64,000 nt of DNA from Streptomyces cinnamoneus. GTDB lineage: Bacteria > Actinomycetota > Actinomycetes > Streptomycetales > Streptomycetaceae. The position numbers were made by a program, and so were the translations under genes. Location of the stretch: positions 6,135,001 to 6,199,000 of the forward strand of contig NZ_PKFQ01000001.1 of NCBI RefSeq assembly GCF_002939475.1, written 5' to 3'. Shown here in pieces: positions 11,652 through 20,490 of the stretch (positions within the stretch are counted from its first letter, which is position 1; each line of letters begins with the position of its first letter). The notes beneath the pieces were generated by a model that made no database searches, was not told where the DNA came from, and saw nothing but the letters and a program-made list of their open reading frames with translations.

Positions 11652-12855
11652 CGTCATCTACCTGGTCTTCAGCGCCGTCTCCTGGGTCATCGTCGGCTAC
11701 AAGGCCCGTGCCTGGTTCCGCGACCGCGGCAACACCGACCTGGGCGTGACGACCCTGATGACCGCCGGCGTGCCGGTCGTCTTCCTGTTCTCCGCGCCCA
11801 GCGTCTACCGCGCTTTCGACCGGCTGACCGGCGTGGCCAACCTGGCCATGGTCTTCCTGTACTCGGCCGTCGTGCTCTTCGCCGCCGGGGCCACCATCCT
11901 GCTGCTGCGCTGGACCGGCGGGAAGGACGAGGCGGCCCGGGCCCGCGCGGCCGTGCGGTCTCGGTGGGCGGTGGCCGCCGTGACCGTCGCCTGGGCCGCG
12001 GCCGTCGTCTGCTTCGCCGTGGGGCGCCCCGACGCCGTGGAGCACCCCCGCGACTTCAGCACCGCGTACGCCGACGCGCCGGGCGTGGTCGCCTTCCTGG
12101 TGCTGTACCTGGCCATCTTCGGCACCAGCCTCGCCGGGCTCGGCTGCCTGTGTCCCCGCTACGCCGCCCAGTTGGGCCGCTCCTGGCTCGCCAAGGGGCT
12201 GCGGACGCTGGCCGCCGGCTGCTGGCTGGGCCTGGTGTACTGTGCCTGCAAGCTGGCCGGCTTCGCCCTCAGCTGGGCGGGGCACGAGGCGTACTGGCTC
12301 TCCAACGGCGTGGCGCCGCTGACCGCCTCGGTGGCCGCGCTGCTGGTGCTGCTCGGCTTCTCGCTGCCCGCCGTCGGTCCCCGCGCGGCCGCCTGGCGCC
12401 GGCTGCGGCGCCTGGAGCCGCTGTGGCGGGAAGTCACCGCGCACGCCCCGGAGGTGACCATCGGCGAGTCCGGCTGGATCACCCGCTGGCCCTTCGCCGA
12501 CCTGGAGTGGCGGGCCAACCGGCGGATGGCGGAGATCCGCGACATCCAGCGCGGCGTCCGGCGCCATGTCGAGCCCGTCGCCCTGGACATCGCCCGGGAG
12601 AAGGCCGCCGCGGCCGCGCTCGACGCGCACGGGCTGGCCGCCGTGGTGGAGGCCGCGGCCCTGCGCAGGGGACTGGCCAACCAGGCCACCGGACACGTGC
12701 CGTCGCCCCACGCCGACAGCGTGGTGATGACCGTCAGCGCCGACCCGGCCGAAGAACACGAGCACTTGGCACGCGTCGCCGACGTCTTCCACGATCCGCT
12801 GGTCGACGCCGTGCTCACCGAACTGCGGGAGATCAGCGCGGCGCGCCGTCCCTGA
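11644..12855 (+). CDS. MAB_1171c-type seven-helix membrane protein (putative transporter)
   Basis: 403 residues from a GTG that overlaps the metallopeptidase gene. Seven hydrophobic helices occupy about residues 1-250 (for example VIYLVFSAVSWVIVGY, VANLAMVFLYSAVVLFAAG, AAGCWLGLVYCACKLAGF). A hydrophilic cytosolic C-terminal part of about 150 residues follows, with conserved-looking RRLEPLWREVTAHAP and HVEPVALDIAREKAA. This is the layout of the actinobacterial MAB_1171c family, which repeatedly sits after an XRE regulator and a HEXXH protein. The transported substrate, if any, is unknown. Overlap shows one operon. Confidence 0.75.
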   Translation: MFDVIYLVFSAVSWVIVGYKARAWFRDRGNTDLGVTTLMTAGVPVVFLFSAPSVYRAFDRLTGVANLAMVFLYSAVVLFAAGATILLLRWTGGKDEAARARAAVRSRWAVAAVTVAWAAAVVCFAVGRPDAVEHPRDFSTAYADAPGVVAFLVLYLAIFGTSLAGLGCLCPRYAAQLGRSWLAKGLRTLAAGCWLGLVYCACKLAGFALSWAGHEAYWLSNGVAPLTASVAALLVLLGFSLPAVGPRAAAWRRLRRLEPLWREVTAHAPEVTIGESGWITRWPFADLEWRANRRMAEIRDIQRGVRRHVEPVALDIAREKAAAAALDAHGLAAVVEAAALRRGLANQATGHVPSPHADSVVMTVSADPAEEHEHLARVADVFHDPLVDAVLTELREISAARRP

Positions 12856-13063
12856 CGGCGCGCGGCCCTTGGACGAGGCGGCCCTGGACGGGGGTCAAGG
12901 CCGCCTGCGACACAGGCCGGCGCCGGATCCGGCGGAGGAGACTCCGTCCGGGTCCGGCGCCGCCCGTGCACCCCGCCGCCCGGAACCGCCTTCCCGCCGC
13001 TTCCGCTCCCGGACACCGCGGGACCCGCACCGCCCCGTCGGACACGCCCTAGAGTCGGATGCC

Positions 13064-14266
13064 ATGCGACCCATCGACGTCACGCCGCTGATAGCAGACC
13101 CGCACGGCACCTACGCCGCGCTCCGCGAGGCCGGCCCCGTGCACCGGGCCGCCGGCCCCGACGGCCGGCCCGCCTGGCTGGTGACCCGCTACGAGGACGT
13201 GCGCCGGGCGCTCGCCGACCCCCGGCTCTCCCTGGACAAGCGCAACGCCCTGCCGGGCAACTACGCGGGTTTCCCACTGCCTCCGGCGCTGGACGCCAAC
13301 CTGCTGAACATGGACCCCCCGGACCACACGCGGGTGCGCGGCCTGGTGGCGAAGGCGTTCACACCGGGGCGGGTGGAGAAGCTGCGCGGCCCGGTGCGCG
13401 CGGTCGCCGGGAGCCTGCTGGACGCCGTCGAGCCCCTGGGGCGGGCGGATCTGCTGGCGGCGTACGCGGGCCCGTTGCCGATCATCGTGATCTGCGACCT
13501 GCTGGGCGTGCCGCAGGCGGACCGGGTGGACTTCCGGGCCTGGACGGACGCCCTGGTGACCCCGGACCCCGAGCGCCCGCACCGGACGAAGGAGGCGGTC
13601 GTCGGCATGATGCGCTTCCTCACCGGGCTCATCGAGCGCAAGCGCGCCGAGCCGGCCGACGACCTGCTGTCGGACCTGATCCAGGTGCAGGAGGACGGGG
13701 ACTCACTCTCCCCGGATGAATTGACCTCGCTCGCGTTCCTCATCCTGTTCGCCGGATATGAGAATACTGTCCATCTCATCGGCAACGCGGTCCTCGCCCT
13801 CCTGGACCACCCCGGGACGCTGGCCGAGCTGCGAAAGAATCCGGACGGAGTCGGAGCGGCCCTGGAGGAGCTGAACCGCTGGGACGGACCCGCCACCCTC
13901 GCCATCCGGCGCTTTCCGCTGGAGGACGTGGAGATCGGCGGAGTGCGGGTGCCTGCCGGCGAGACGGTGCTGCTGTCGATCGCCTCGGCCAATCGCGACC
14001 CCCGTCAGTTTCCCGGCTCCGACCGTCTTGACCTGGGGCGGGAGCGTTCGGGGCACCTGGCGTTCGGACACGGGATCCACTACTGCCTGGGCGCCGCGCT
14101 GGCCAGGATGGAGGCGGAGACGGCGCTCACCGTGCTCCTGGAGCGGTGCGAGGAGATGGAACTCGACGTTCCGAGAGACGCGCTGGAGTGGCGTCCCACC
14201 ATCCGGGCGCGTGGCCTGATTTCGCTGCCGGTCCGGTGGTCTTCGAGGAGGCGAACAGGTTTTTGA
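13064..14266 (+). CDS. Cytochrome P450 (class I, soluble)
   Basis: 400 residues, normal for bacterial CYPs. The oxygen-activation helix has FAGYENT, the ExxR pair is in EELNR, and the haem loop is FGHGIHYCLG with the axial cysteine. It will need a ferredoxin and reductase, neither of which is next to it. It follows the XRE/peptidase/membrane cassette on the same strand after 208 bp that hold no gene. P450s are commonly found beside MAB_1171c-type genes, so a shared process is possible. Substrate unknown. No strong Shine-Dalgarno precedes the ATG, but the N-terminus (MRPIDVTPLIADPHG) is normal for the family. Confidence 0.9.
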   Translation: MRPIDVTPLIADPHGTYAALREAGPVHRAAGPDGRPAWLVTRYEDVRRALADPRLSLDKRNALPGNYAGFPLPPALDANLLNMDPPDHTRVRGLVAKAFTPGRVEKLRGPVRAVAGSLLDAVEPLGRADLLAAYAGPLPIIVICDLLGVPQADRVDFRAWTDALVTPDPERPHRTKEAVVGMMRFLTGLIERKRAEPADDLLSDLIQVQEDGDSLSPDELTSLAFLILFAGYENTVHLIGNAVLALLDHPGTLAELRKNPDGVGAALEELNRWDGPATLAIRRFPLEDVEIGGVRVPAGETVLLSIASANRDPRQFPGSDRLDLGRERSGHLAFGHGIHYCLGAALARMEAETALTVLLERCEEMELDVPRDALEWRPTIRARGLISLPVRWSSRRRTGF

Positions 14267-14304
14267 TGCATAACCCATCATTGATGAGGTAGAAATGTCC
14301 TCGA

Positions 14305-14342
14305 GCCCGCCCGGTGTGCATCCCCCGTCGCACCGGGCGGGC
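14305..14342 (+). terminator. Terminator after the P450 gene
   Basis: GCCCGCCCGGTG (14305-14316) pairs perfectly with CACCGGGCGGGC (14331-14342), followed by CTTTCGT. It lies 38 bp after the P450 stop and, with the leftward Yip1-like gene ending at 14382, may serve both strands. Confidence 0.8.
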
Positions 14343-14381
14343 CTTTCGTCGTCCGGCGTCCGACTGCCGGCTCCGGACCGC

Positions 14382-14972
14382 TCAGGCACTGCCCGGCGGG
14401 AACTTGAGCAGGACCACCGCCGCGAGCATCTGGATGCTCACCGACGCGGCGGCCTTGTGGGTCGGCAGGTGGTGCTGGCCGCGTATCAGCAGCGTGGCCA
14501 GGGCGCAGCCGAAGGCCGCCGTCACCGAAGCGGCCGCGCGCACCGGGGCCGAGCCGGCGGACAGCCAGGTGTCCAGGGCGAGCCGCGGCAGGTCGCTCGC
14601 CCAGAACAGCACGACGAACAGGCTCGCCGTCGGGGCGAACCTGCCGTTGCCGCCGAGACGGCGCGCGATCGCGTGGGTGACGGCGCCCAGCAGCAGGCTG
14701 GCGAGCAGCATCACCACGGACCCGATCGCCATGGCCTCCAGCGCCAGCACGGGACTGACGTCCCACTGCCCCCAGAAGGAGTCCTTGGCCAGCGTGCCGA
14801 GCGCTCCGCACAGCAGCGACAGGAAGGCCGCCGCCCCCCAGACGCTCCGGTCCCGCGCCTCGTCGAGCACTTCGACCGGGCGGTACCAGAGCCCGAATAT
14901 CAGGCGGTGCCAGTGCAGCTTGCGCGGCTTGGCGGCGGGCGTGGGCGGGGGAGGCGCGGTGGTCACGGGCAT
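14382..14972 (-). CDS. Yip1-like small integral membrane protein
   Basis: 196 residues from the ATG at 14972 (MPVTTAPPPPTP); a GTG at 15005 would add 11 residues, and neither has a clear ribosome site. A Pro-rich cytosolic N-terminus is followed by the amphipathic WHRLIFGLWYRPVEVLDE, a layout typical of the Yip1/DUF1282 family. About five hydrophobic helices follow. It lies downstream of the APC permease on the same strand with a 97-bp gap. Biochemical role unknown. Confidence 0.6.
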   Translation of the reverse strand: MPVTTAPPPPTPAAKPRKLHWHRLIFGLWYRPVEVLDEARDRSVWGAAAFLSLLCGALGTLAKDSFWGQWDVSPVLALEAMAIGSVVMLLASLLLGAVTHAIARRLGGNGRFAPTASLFVVLFWASDLPRLALDTWLSAGSAPVRAAASVTAAFGCALATLLIRGQHHLPTHKAAASVSIQMLAAVVLLKFPPGSA

Positions 14973-15069
14973 GGGTGCCGTTTTATCACCGTTCGGCCGG
15001 ACCACCCGAGTCCGGGCCGCCCGCCCCCGCTGCCGGACGCCCCGTCAGACGACCGGCCGCGCCGCCGCG

Positions 15070-16602
15070 TCAGGCGGGTGCCGGTTTCCGCTCCCCGGGG
15101 TCCGCGCCGGCGTCGGGATCGGCCGTACCGGGGCCCGCCGCACCGGCCTGGAGGTACTCCTCGCTGATCTCCCGCGGCCCGAACGGCCACACCTTCTCGT
15201 ACGCCGCCCACAGCACGAACGCCACGCACCCCGCGCCCACCCAGGCCAGCGACCACTCGATGGGGTGCCGGCCCGGCGAGTTCTCGTCCGCGTAGCCGTA
15301 GATGACCAGCCAGCCCACCAGCGCCACCAGGCTCGGTAGCGGGTAGAGCCACATGCGGTACGGCCGCCGCAGCCCCGGCTGCCGGCGGCGCAGCACGGTC
15401 ACGGCCGCGATCTGGGCCAGCGCCTGGACGAGGACCATCACGGAGGTCAGCAGCTGGATCAGCGTGGCCAGCTCGGTGTGACGGCCGATCAGGAAGCCGA
15501 CGGAGCCGATGACCCCCAGGGTGACCAGCGGCAGCACCGGGAAGCGGTGCTTGGGGTGCAGGACGCCGAACGGCCGGAAGAAGACCTTCTCGCGGGCGGC
15601 GTCGTAGGGCACGCGCGAGCCGCCGAGCAGCCCGGTGAAGAGCGAGGCGAAGGCGGTGAGGAGGATCAGGACGGTGACGGCGTCCGCGGCCCCCTTGCCC
15701 CACGTCTTCTCCAGCACGGCGGAGGCCACGGACGTGGCGGCCGTCGAGTCCTGGTCGAGCATCTCCTGCCAGTCGACGACGCCGAGGGTGCCGATCTGGA
15801 GCAGCAGGTAGATGCCCATGATGCCGAGGATCGAGAAGACGATGGCCCGCGGCAGGGTGCGTCCCGGGTCCTTGATCTCGGCACCCATGTAGGCGGCGGT
15901 GTTGTAGCCGCCGTAGTCGTAGATGCCGATGGTCAGGCCCGCCGCGAAGCCGATCCAGAAGTGATTGCTCGTCAGCTCGAAGGCGTGGGAGGGGTAGGTG
16001 AAGGCGCGGTCGGGGTTGAAGTGGGTGAAGGCGGCGACGATGACGAGCAGGACGGCGGTGATCATCACGCCCCACAGCACGGCGGTGATGCGGGCGATGT
16101 TCTCCACCCGGCGCCACAGCAGCGCCACGACCACCGCGATGAGCGCGAGGCCCGTCACGTCGCCCTGCGTCCGCGTCATGTCCGGCCACAGGTAGGCGAG
16201 GTACTGGACGAAGCCGATCACGCCGGTCGCCATCGCCAGCGGGATGAAGAGCATCGCCGTCCAGACGAACAGGAACGGCATCAGCTTGCCGGTGCGGTAC
16301 TGGAATGCCTGCCGCAGGTAGACGTAACTGCCGCCCGCGCCCGGCAGCGAGGCCCCCAGCTCCGCCCACACCAGCCCGTCGGCCAGCGCGAGCAGCGCCC
16401 CCGCCACGAAGCCCAGGACGGCCTGCGGCCCGCCGAAGGCGGCCACCATCAGCGGGATGGTGACGAAGGGTCCGATGCCGCACATCTGGCTCATGTTGAT
16501 GGCGGTGGCCTGGAACAGGCCGATGCGGCGCACGAACGTCACGTCCCGCTCCGGCCCGGCCGGGTCCGCGGGCGGGTGCTCTCTGTCCGGCGTGTCTGCC
16601 AT
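15070..16602 (-). CDS. APC-superfamily amino acid permease
   Basis: 510 residues from the ATG at 16602, with GAGGGG 8 nt upstream; the open frame beyond this is not family-like. About twelve membrane helices are visible. The first substrate-binding helix break is MSQMCGIGPFVTIPL, and LGASLPGAGGSYVYLRQAF is the usual second-helix signature of amino acid/polyamine/organocation permeases. Both termini are hydrophilic. It imports or exchanges an amino acid or amine, using a cation gradient or antiport. The gene diverges from the cobalt transporter, and the shared 450-bp region holds a long palindrome and a riboswitch. Confidence 0.85.
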   Translation of the reverse strand: MADTPDREHPPADPAGPERDVTFVRRIGLFQATAINMSQMCGIGPFVTIPLMVAAFGGPQAVLGFVAGALLALADGLVWAELGASLPGAGGSYVYLRQAFQYRTGKLMPFLFVWTAMLFIPLAMATGVIGFVQYLAYLWPDMTRTQGDVTGLALIAVVVALLWRRVENIARITAVLWGVMITAVLLVIVAAFTHFNPDRAFTYPSHAFELTSNHFWIGFAAGLTIGIYDYGGYNTAAYMGAEIKDPGRTLPRAIVFSILGIMGIYLLLQIGTLGVVDWQEMLDQDSTAATSVASAVLEKTWGKGAADAVTVLILLTAFASLFTGLLGGSRVPYDAAREKVFFRPFGVLHPKHRFPVLPLVTLGVIGSVGFLIGRHTELATLIQLLTSVMVLVQALAQIAAVTVLRRRQPGLRRPYRMWLYPLPSLVALVGWLVIYGYADENSPGRHPIEWSLAWVGAGCVAFVLWAAYEKVWPFGPREISEEYLQAGAAGPGTADPDAGADPGERKPAPA

Positions 16603-16753
16603 GGCGGTCAGCCCCTCTCGTCGTCCCTGCACTCGTAGCACCGGCCGGCCGGCCGCGTCCATCACCCGGCGGGTGTCGTCCGTGCCCGACCCGGGGCCGC
16701 ACGGCCTGCGGGGGCCGTGCGGACGTCCGGCGAGGGGCCGCCGGGGCTTGCTG

Positions 16754-16781
16754 CAAGGAAGTGGCACTTGCCACTTCTTTG
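16754..16781. promoter_or_regulatory. 28-bp near-perfect palindrome, candidate operator
   Basis: The core GAAGTGGCACTTGCCACTTC (16758-16777) has perfect 9-bp arms. With flanks CAAG and TTTG the match is 12 of 13 pairs. It lies 156 bp upstream of the permease start and just before a possible -35/-10 (TTGTTC 16779, TAAGGT 16804) feeding the riboswitch of the cobalt transporter, with the -35 touching its right arm. It could be a dimeric repressor site. No U-tract and no gene ends here, so a terminator is less likely. Confidence 0.5.
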
Positions 16782-16809
16782 TTCCCGTGGCCGGTCAGAG
16801 CGCTAAGGT

Positions 16810-17005
16810 GGCCCGGCCGTGGTGCTCGGGAAGACCGGTGCGGACCCTCGTGGTCCGAGTCCGGAGCGGCCCTCGCCACTGTGATCGGGGAGTTCTCGTC
16901 CCACCCGGGCGCCGCGTGCGGCGCCCGGAGCCACTGGCAGCACCCAGCTGCTGGGAAGGCGGGACGGGCGCGCTGTACGACCCGTAAGCCAGGAGACCGG
17001 CCACG
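16810..17005 (+). promoter_or_regulatory. Cobalamin riboswitch upstream of the cobalt/nickel transporter
   Basis: Conserved blocks in order: GGTGCTCGGGAAGACCGGTG at 16821-16840, GTCCGAGTCCGGAGCGGCCC at 16853-16872, CGCCACTGTGA at 16874-16884, the P-arm CTGCTGGGAAGGCGGG, and the B12 box AAGCCAGGAGACCGGCC at 16986-17002. The B12 box is essentially the textbook sequence. The coding start follows 46 nt later, leaving room for translational control by ribosome-site masking. Boundaries are approximate. Confidence 0.92.
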
Positions 17006-17050
17006 GCATCTCACGAGAAGATCCACGAGGTGCTGGAGCGTGACCCGCAG

Positions 17051-18163
17051 ATGACCCTGCCCACCAAGACCCCCGCCGCGGCCGCGCCCGAAGGCCTGCC
17101 CGCCTTCCGCTGGCGCCGCCAGGACACCGTGCGCACCGCCGGCCTCCTGGCCGTCATAGCCGCCCTGCACGTCGTCGCCTTCGGCGTGCTCTTCCTGCTG
17201 GTCGTCCCGAACCACTACACCGTGGACTCCAAGGTCTTCGGCGTCGGCCTCGGCGTCACGGCCTACACCCTCGGCATGCGGCACGCCTTCGACGCCGACC
17301 ACATCGCCGCCATCGACAACACCACCCGCAAGCTGATGGCCGACGGCAAGCGTCCCGTCTCGGTCGGCTTCTGGTTCGCGCTCGGCCACTCCAGCGTGGT
17401 CGTCGTCATGGCGGCCCTGGTGGCCGGGGGCACCCACATGGCAGGGGTGCTGATGGACGAGGGGTCCGCCACCCACCAGACGCTCGGAGTGGTCGGCACG
17501 ACCGTCTCCGGCGGCTTCCTCTACCTCATCGCCGCCCTCAACCTCGTCGCCCTCGCCGGCATCCTGCGCGTCTTCCGCGCCATGCGTGAGGGCCGCTACG
17601 ACGAGGCCGAGCTGGAGGAGCACCTCGACTCGCGGGGCTTCATGAACCGCCTCCTGGGCCGCTTCACCCGCTCCGTCTCCCGCCCCGGCCAGATGTATCC
17701 GCTGGGCTTCCTCTTCGGCCTCGGCTTCGACACCGCCACCGAGGTCACCCTGATGGTGATGGCGGGCAGCGGCGCGGCCGCCGGCCTGCCCTGGTACGCG
17801 ATCCTTTGCCTGCCGCTGCTGTTCGCCGCCGGCATGAGCCTGTTCGACACGCTCGACGGGACGTTCATGAACTTCGCCTACCAGTGGGCGTTCTCCAACC
17901 CCGTCCGCAAGGTCTACTACAACCTCACCATCACCGGTCTGTCCATCGCCGTGGCCTTCCTCATCGGCACGATCGAGCTGGTCGGCGTCCTGCACGAGAA
18001 GCTCGGACTCCACGACCCGGTGAGCGGCTGGATCGCCGCGCTCGACCTCGACAACGTCGGCTTCGTCATCGTCGGGCTGTTCGTCGTGGTGTGGGCGGCG
18101 GCGCTCGCCTACTGGCGGCTGGGGAAGGTCGAGCAGCGCTGGGCGGCGCGCACCTCCCGCTGA
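17051..18163 (+). CDS. HoxN/HupN/NixA-family cobalt (nickel) transporter
   Basis: 370 residues from the ATG at 17051; a GTG at 17030 would add 7. The family signature RHAFDADHIAAIDN is near residues 77-90, with FWFALGHSSVVVVM and the downstream LGFDTATE (metal-binding helix region). About eight membrane helices. NiCoT permeases take up Co2+ and/or Ni2+ in the cytoplasmic membrane. The cobalamin riboswitch ahead argues that cobalt for B12 is the physiological cargo, and the window also holds cobI, cobGH and cobN. Selectivity cannot be told from the sequence alone. Confidence 0.92.
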   Translation: MTLPTKTPAAAAPEGLPAFRWRRQDTVRTAGLLAVIAALHVVAFGVLFLLVVPNHYTVDSKVFGVGLGVTAYTLGMRHAFDADHIAAIDNTTRKLMADGKRPVSVGFWFALGHSSVVVVMAALVAGGTHMAGVLMDEGSATHQTLGVVGTTVSGGFLYLIAALNLVALAGILRVFRAMREGRYDEAELEEHLDSRGFMNRLLGRFTRSVSRPGQMYPLGFLFGLGFDTATEVTLMVMAGSGAAAGLPWYAILCLPLLFAAGMSLFDTLDGTFMNFAYQWAFSNPVRKVYYNLTITGLSIAVAFLIGTIELVGVLHEKLGLHDPVSGWIAALDLDNVGFVIVGLFVVVWAAALAYWRLGKVEQRWAARTSR

Positions 18164-18175
18164 GCCCGCCCGGGG

Positions 18176-18370
18176 TCAGGGGTGCTCGCACCTGCGGTGC
18201 GCGCACTCCTTGCGCACGCTGATGACGGGCGGGCTGTTCCCGGCGGGCTCCTCGGTCACCACCACCAGGGCGGGCCCGCCGCAGGACAGGCACACCCGCG
18301 ACGAGGGCTCGCGCTCCCGGTCGATCGTCGCGGCGATCCTGCGCAGCGGGTCGGCGTCGGTGTCGGACAT
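18176..18370 (-). CDS. Small Cys-containing hypothetical protein
   Basis: 64 residues from the ATG at 18370, preceded by GAGGGAACGGG. It has CLSCGG near the middle and a C-terminal KECAHRRCEHP, so four cysteines and two histidines could bind a metal as a small zinc ribbon. The N-terminus (MSDTDADPLRRIAATIDRE) is helical. It is convergent with the cobalt transporter and lies downstream of the histidine kinase gene on the same strand. No named family is recognised. Confidence 0.55.
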   Translation of the reverse strand: MSDTDADPLRRIAATIDREREPSSRVCLSCGGPALVVVTEEPAGNSPPVISVRKECAHRRCEHP

Positions 18371-18464
18371 GGCCCATCCCGTTCCCTCGGCGGTGCTCGC
18401 TCTGCCGGAGCGTGGACGCATCGTCGCGCACGGGCCCTGATCACGTCAGCGCCTTGACGACCGG

Positions 18465-19604
18465 TCACCCGTCCGGGAGCGCCGCCCCTCCGGTGCCCGC
18501 GGGCAGCGTGATCTCGAAGCGGCAGCCACCGGGCACGTTGCGCACCGTCGTGCTGCCGGCGTGGGCCCCGACGATGCCGCGGACGATGGCTAGGCCCAGA
18601 CCCGCGCCCGGCGGGGTCCGGGCCTGCGAACCGCGCCAGCCCGTCTCGAAGACGCGCGGCAGGTCCTCCTCCGGGATGCCGCCGCAGCCGTCCGTGACCG
18701 ACACGACGACCGTGCCCCCGTCGCCCTCGCCGCACCGGGCGGTCACCGTCACCGTGCCGCCGGCGGGCGTGTGCCGGACCGCGTTGACCAGCAGGTTGCC
18801 CAGGGCGCGGGTCATCTCCTTGCCGTCCACCACGACCGTCGCGGCGTCCACCGCGTCGCCGGCCAGCCGGACGCCGCGTTCGCGGGCCACCGGCCCGATG
18901 CCGGTGAGGGCGTCGCCCACCAGGTCGTACACCGACGTGCGGACCGGGTGCAGCGGCAACGCCCCGGCGTGGATGCGCGAGAGCTCGAAGAGGTCGCCGA
19001 CTATGGCGTCCAGCCGGTCCACCTCGACGCGGATCTGCCGGAAGTAGCGCCCGGGGTCCTCGGCCACGCCGTCCTCCAGCGCCTCGGACATCGCACGCAC
19101 CCCGGCCAGCGGCGTGCGCAGGTCGTGCGAGATCCAGGCCACGAGCTCACGCCGCGAGGCGTCGAGGGCGCGTTCGCGCTCCCGCGACTCGGCCAGCCGG
19201 GCGCTGGTGGCCGCCAGCTCCCGCGAGAGCGCGTCCAGTTCGGCCGTGGCCCCGCCGTCGGGGGCCGCGAAGGAGCCGCCCTCGCCGAACGAGCGGGCCG
19301 CACGGGTCAGGGCCGCGCTGCGGGCCACCACCCAGCGCCCCAGCAGCAGCGCCGTGGCGAGCGAGACCACGGCGGCCGTCGCGCACACGGTCGTCACGAC
19401 GCGCAGGTCGTGCGCCGACAGGAACATCGCCCGCGCCACGGCGAGCGTCCCGGCCAGCATCGCCGTCACCGAGACCACGGCCACCACGGCGAGGGAGACC
19501 ACGACCGAGCGGCGGCGCAGGACGCGCAGCGCGAGGGCCCCCAGCAGACCCGCGACGGCCGCCCCGAGGAAGGCGAAGAGGACGATGAGCAGCACGTCAC
19601 GCAC
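18465..19604 (-). CDS. Sensor histidine kinase
   Basis: 379 residues. Two N-terminal membrane helices (about 4-26 and 33-55) and a third near 70-90 give a mostly membrane-embedded sensor with no large external domain. A HAMP-like linker leads to the dimerisation helix SHDLRTPLAGVRAM (phospho-acceptor His near 159). The ATPase part has the N box LGNLLVNAVRHTP, the G1 box VTDGCGGIPEED and the G2 box GAGLGLAIVRG. Its ATG overlaps the response-regulator gene by 8 nt, so the two form a pair. The signal is unknown. Confidence 0.9.
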   Translation of the reverse strand: MRDVLLIVLFAFLGAAVAGLLGALALRVLRRRSVVVSLAVVAVVSVTAMLAGTLAVARAMFLSAHDLRVVTTVCATAAVVSLATALLLGRWVVARSAALTRAARSFGEGGSFAAPDGGATAELDALSRELAATSARLAESRERERALDASRRELVAWISHDLRTPLAGVRAMSEALEDGVAEDPGRYFRQIRVEVDRLDAIVGDLFELSRIHAGALPLHPVRTSVYDLVGDALTGIGPVARERGVRLAGDAVDAATVVVDGKEMTRALGNLLVNAVRHTPAGGTVTVTARCGEGDGGTVVVSVTDGCGGIPEEDLPRVFETGWRGSQARTPPGAGLGLAIVRGIVGAHAGSTTVRNVPGGCRFEITLPAGTGGAALPDG

Positions 19605-20328
19605 GGCCTGCCGCCTCTCCCGGCCCCGCCGCGAAGCGGTAGCCCACGCCCCACACGGTCTGGATCAGCCGCGGCCGGGCCGGGTCGTCCTCGACCTTGG
19701 CGCGCAGCCGCCGGACGTGCACGGTGACCGTCGACAGGTCGCCGAACTCCCAGCCCCACACCTCGCGCATCAGCTCCTCGCGCCCCAGGGCCCGCCCGGG
19801 CTGGCGCAGCAGGAAGGTCAGCAGGTCGAACTCGCGTACGGTGAGGGCGAGTTCGACGCCGTCCTTGGTCACGCGGCGCGCCGCGGTGTCGAGCGTCAGC
19901 CCGGCGGCCCGCAGCGGCGGCGCCGGGGGAGGCGGGACGGCGGCAGCGGCCGCGCGGACGCGGCGCAGGACGGACTCGACGCGCAGCACGAGCTCGCGGG
20001 GTGAGAACGGTTTGGTGACGTAGTCGTCCGCGCCCACCTCCAGGCCCAGGACGCGGTCGTCCTCGTCGCCGCGCGCCGTCAGCATGATCACGGGTACGGG
20101 GCCGTGGTCCCGGCGCAGTCGCCGGCAGACCTCCAGGCCGTCCACGCCGCCGGGCAGCATGAGGTCGAGGACGACCAGCGCGGGCCGCTCCTCGGCGGCC
20201 CGCGCCAGGGCCGTGGGCCCGTCGGCGGCGCGGGTGACGGCGAAGCCGGCCCGCTCCAGGTAACGGGTGACCACTTCGGCGACGGTCGGGTCGTCGTCCA
20301 CGACCAGGACGGGTGCGGCGGTGTACAT
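19597..20328 (-). CDS. OmpR-family response regulator
   Basis: 243 residues from the ATG at 20328. The receiver domain has the acidic pair in VVDDDP, the phospho-accepting Asp in LVVLDLMLPGGVDG (about 54), the switch Thr in MLTARGDEDD and Lys in YVTKPFSP. A Pro-rich linker joins it to a winged-helix domain with the recognition helix region VTVHVRRLRAKVEDDP and the C-terminal wing WGVGYRF. An AAGGAGGAG lies about 17 nt upstream, somewhat far. It is partner to the overlapping histidine kinase and diverges from the UvrA-like gene. Target genes are unknown. Confidence 0.92.
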   Translation of the reverse strand: MYTAAPVLVVDDDPTVAEVVTRYLERAGFAVTRAADGPTALARAAEERPALVVLDLMLPGGVDGLEVCRRLRRDHGPVPVIMLTARGDEDDRVLGLEVGADDYVTKPFSPRELVLRVESVLRRVRAAAAAVPPPPAPPLRAAGLTLDTAARRVTKDGVELALTVREFDLLTFLLRQPGRALGREELMREVWGWEFGDLSTVTVHVRRLRAKVEDDPARPRLIQTVWGVGYRFAAGPGEAAGRA

Positions 20329-20490
20329 GCGGCCAGCTTGGCATCTCCTCCTTTCCGCCCGGCGCGGTGCCGGCCCGCGGCTCTGCGCACGGCGGTCCCG
20401 GCCGGGGACCTGCCGCGGTTCCCCGAAAGGGACACGACCGGGGAACATAAGATCGGCCCGCACCCCTGCGCCGACCCGCGGAGAACCCCG

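Noticed and set aside
14963..18013. A 1016-residue leftward open frame over the permease and the cobalt transporter
   Set aside because: It runs out of phase through the permease and antisense to the transporter and riboswitch, with Arg/Gly-rich nonsense.
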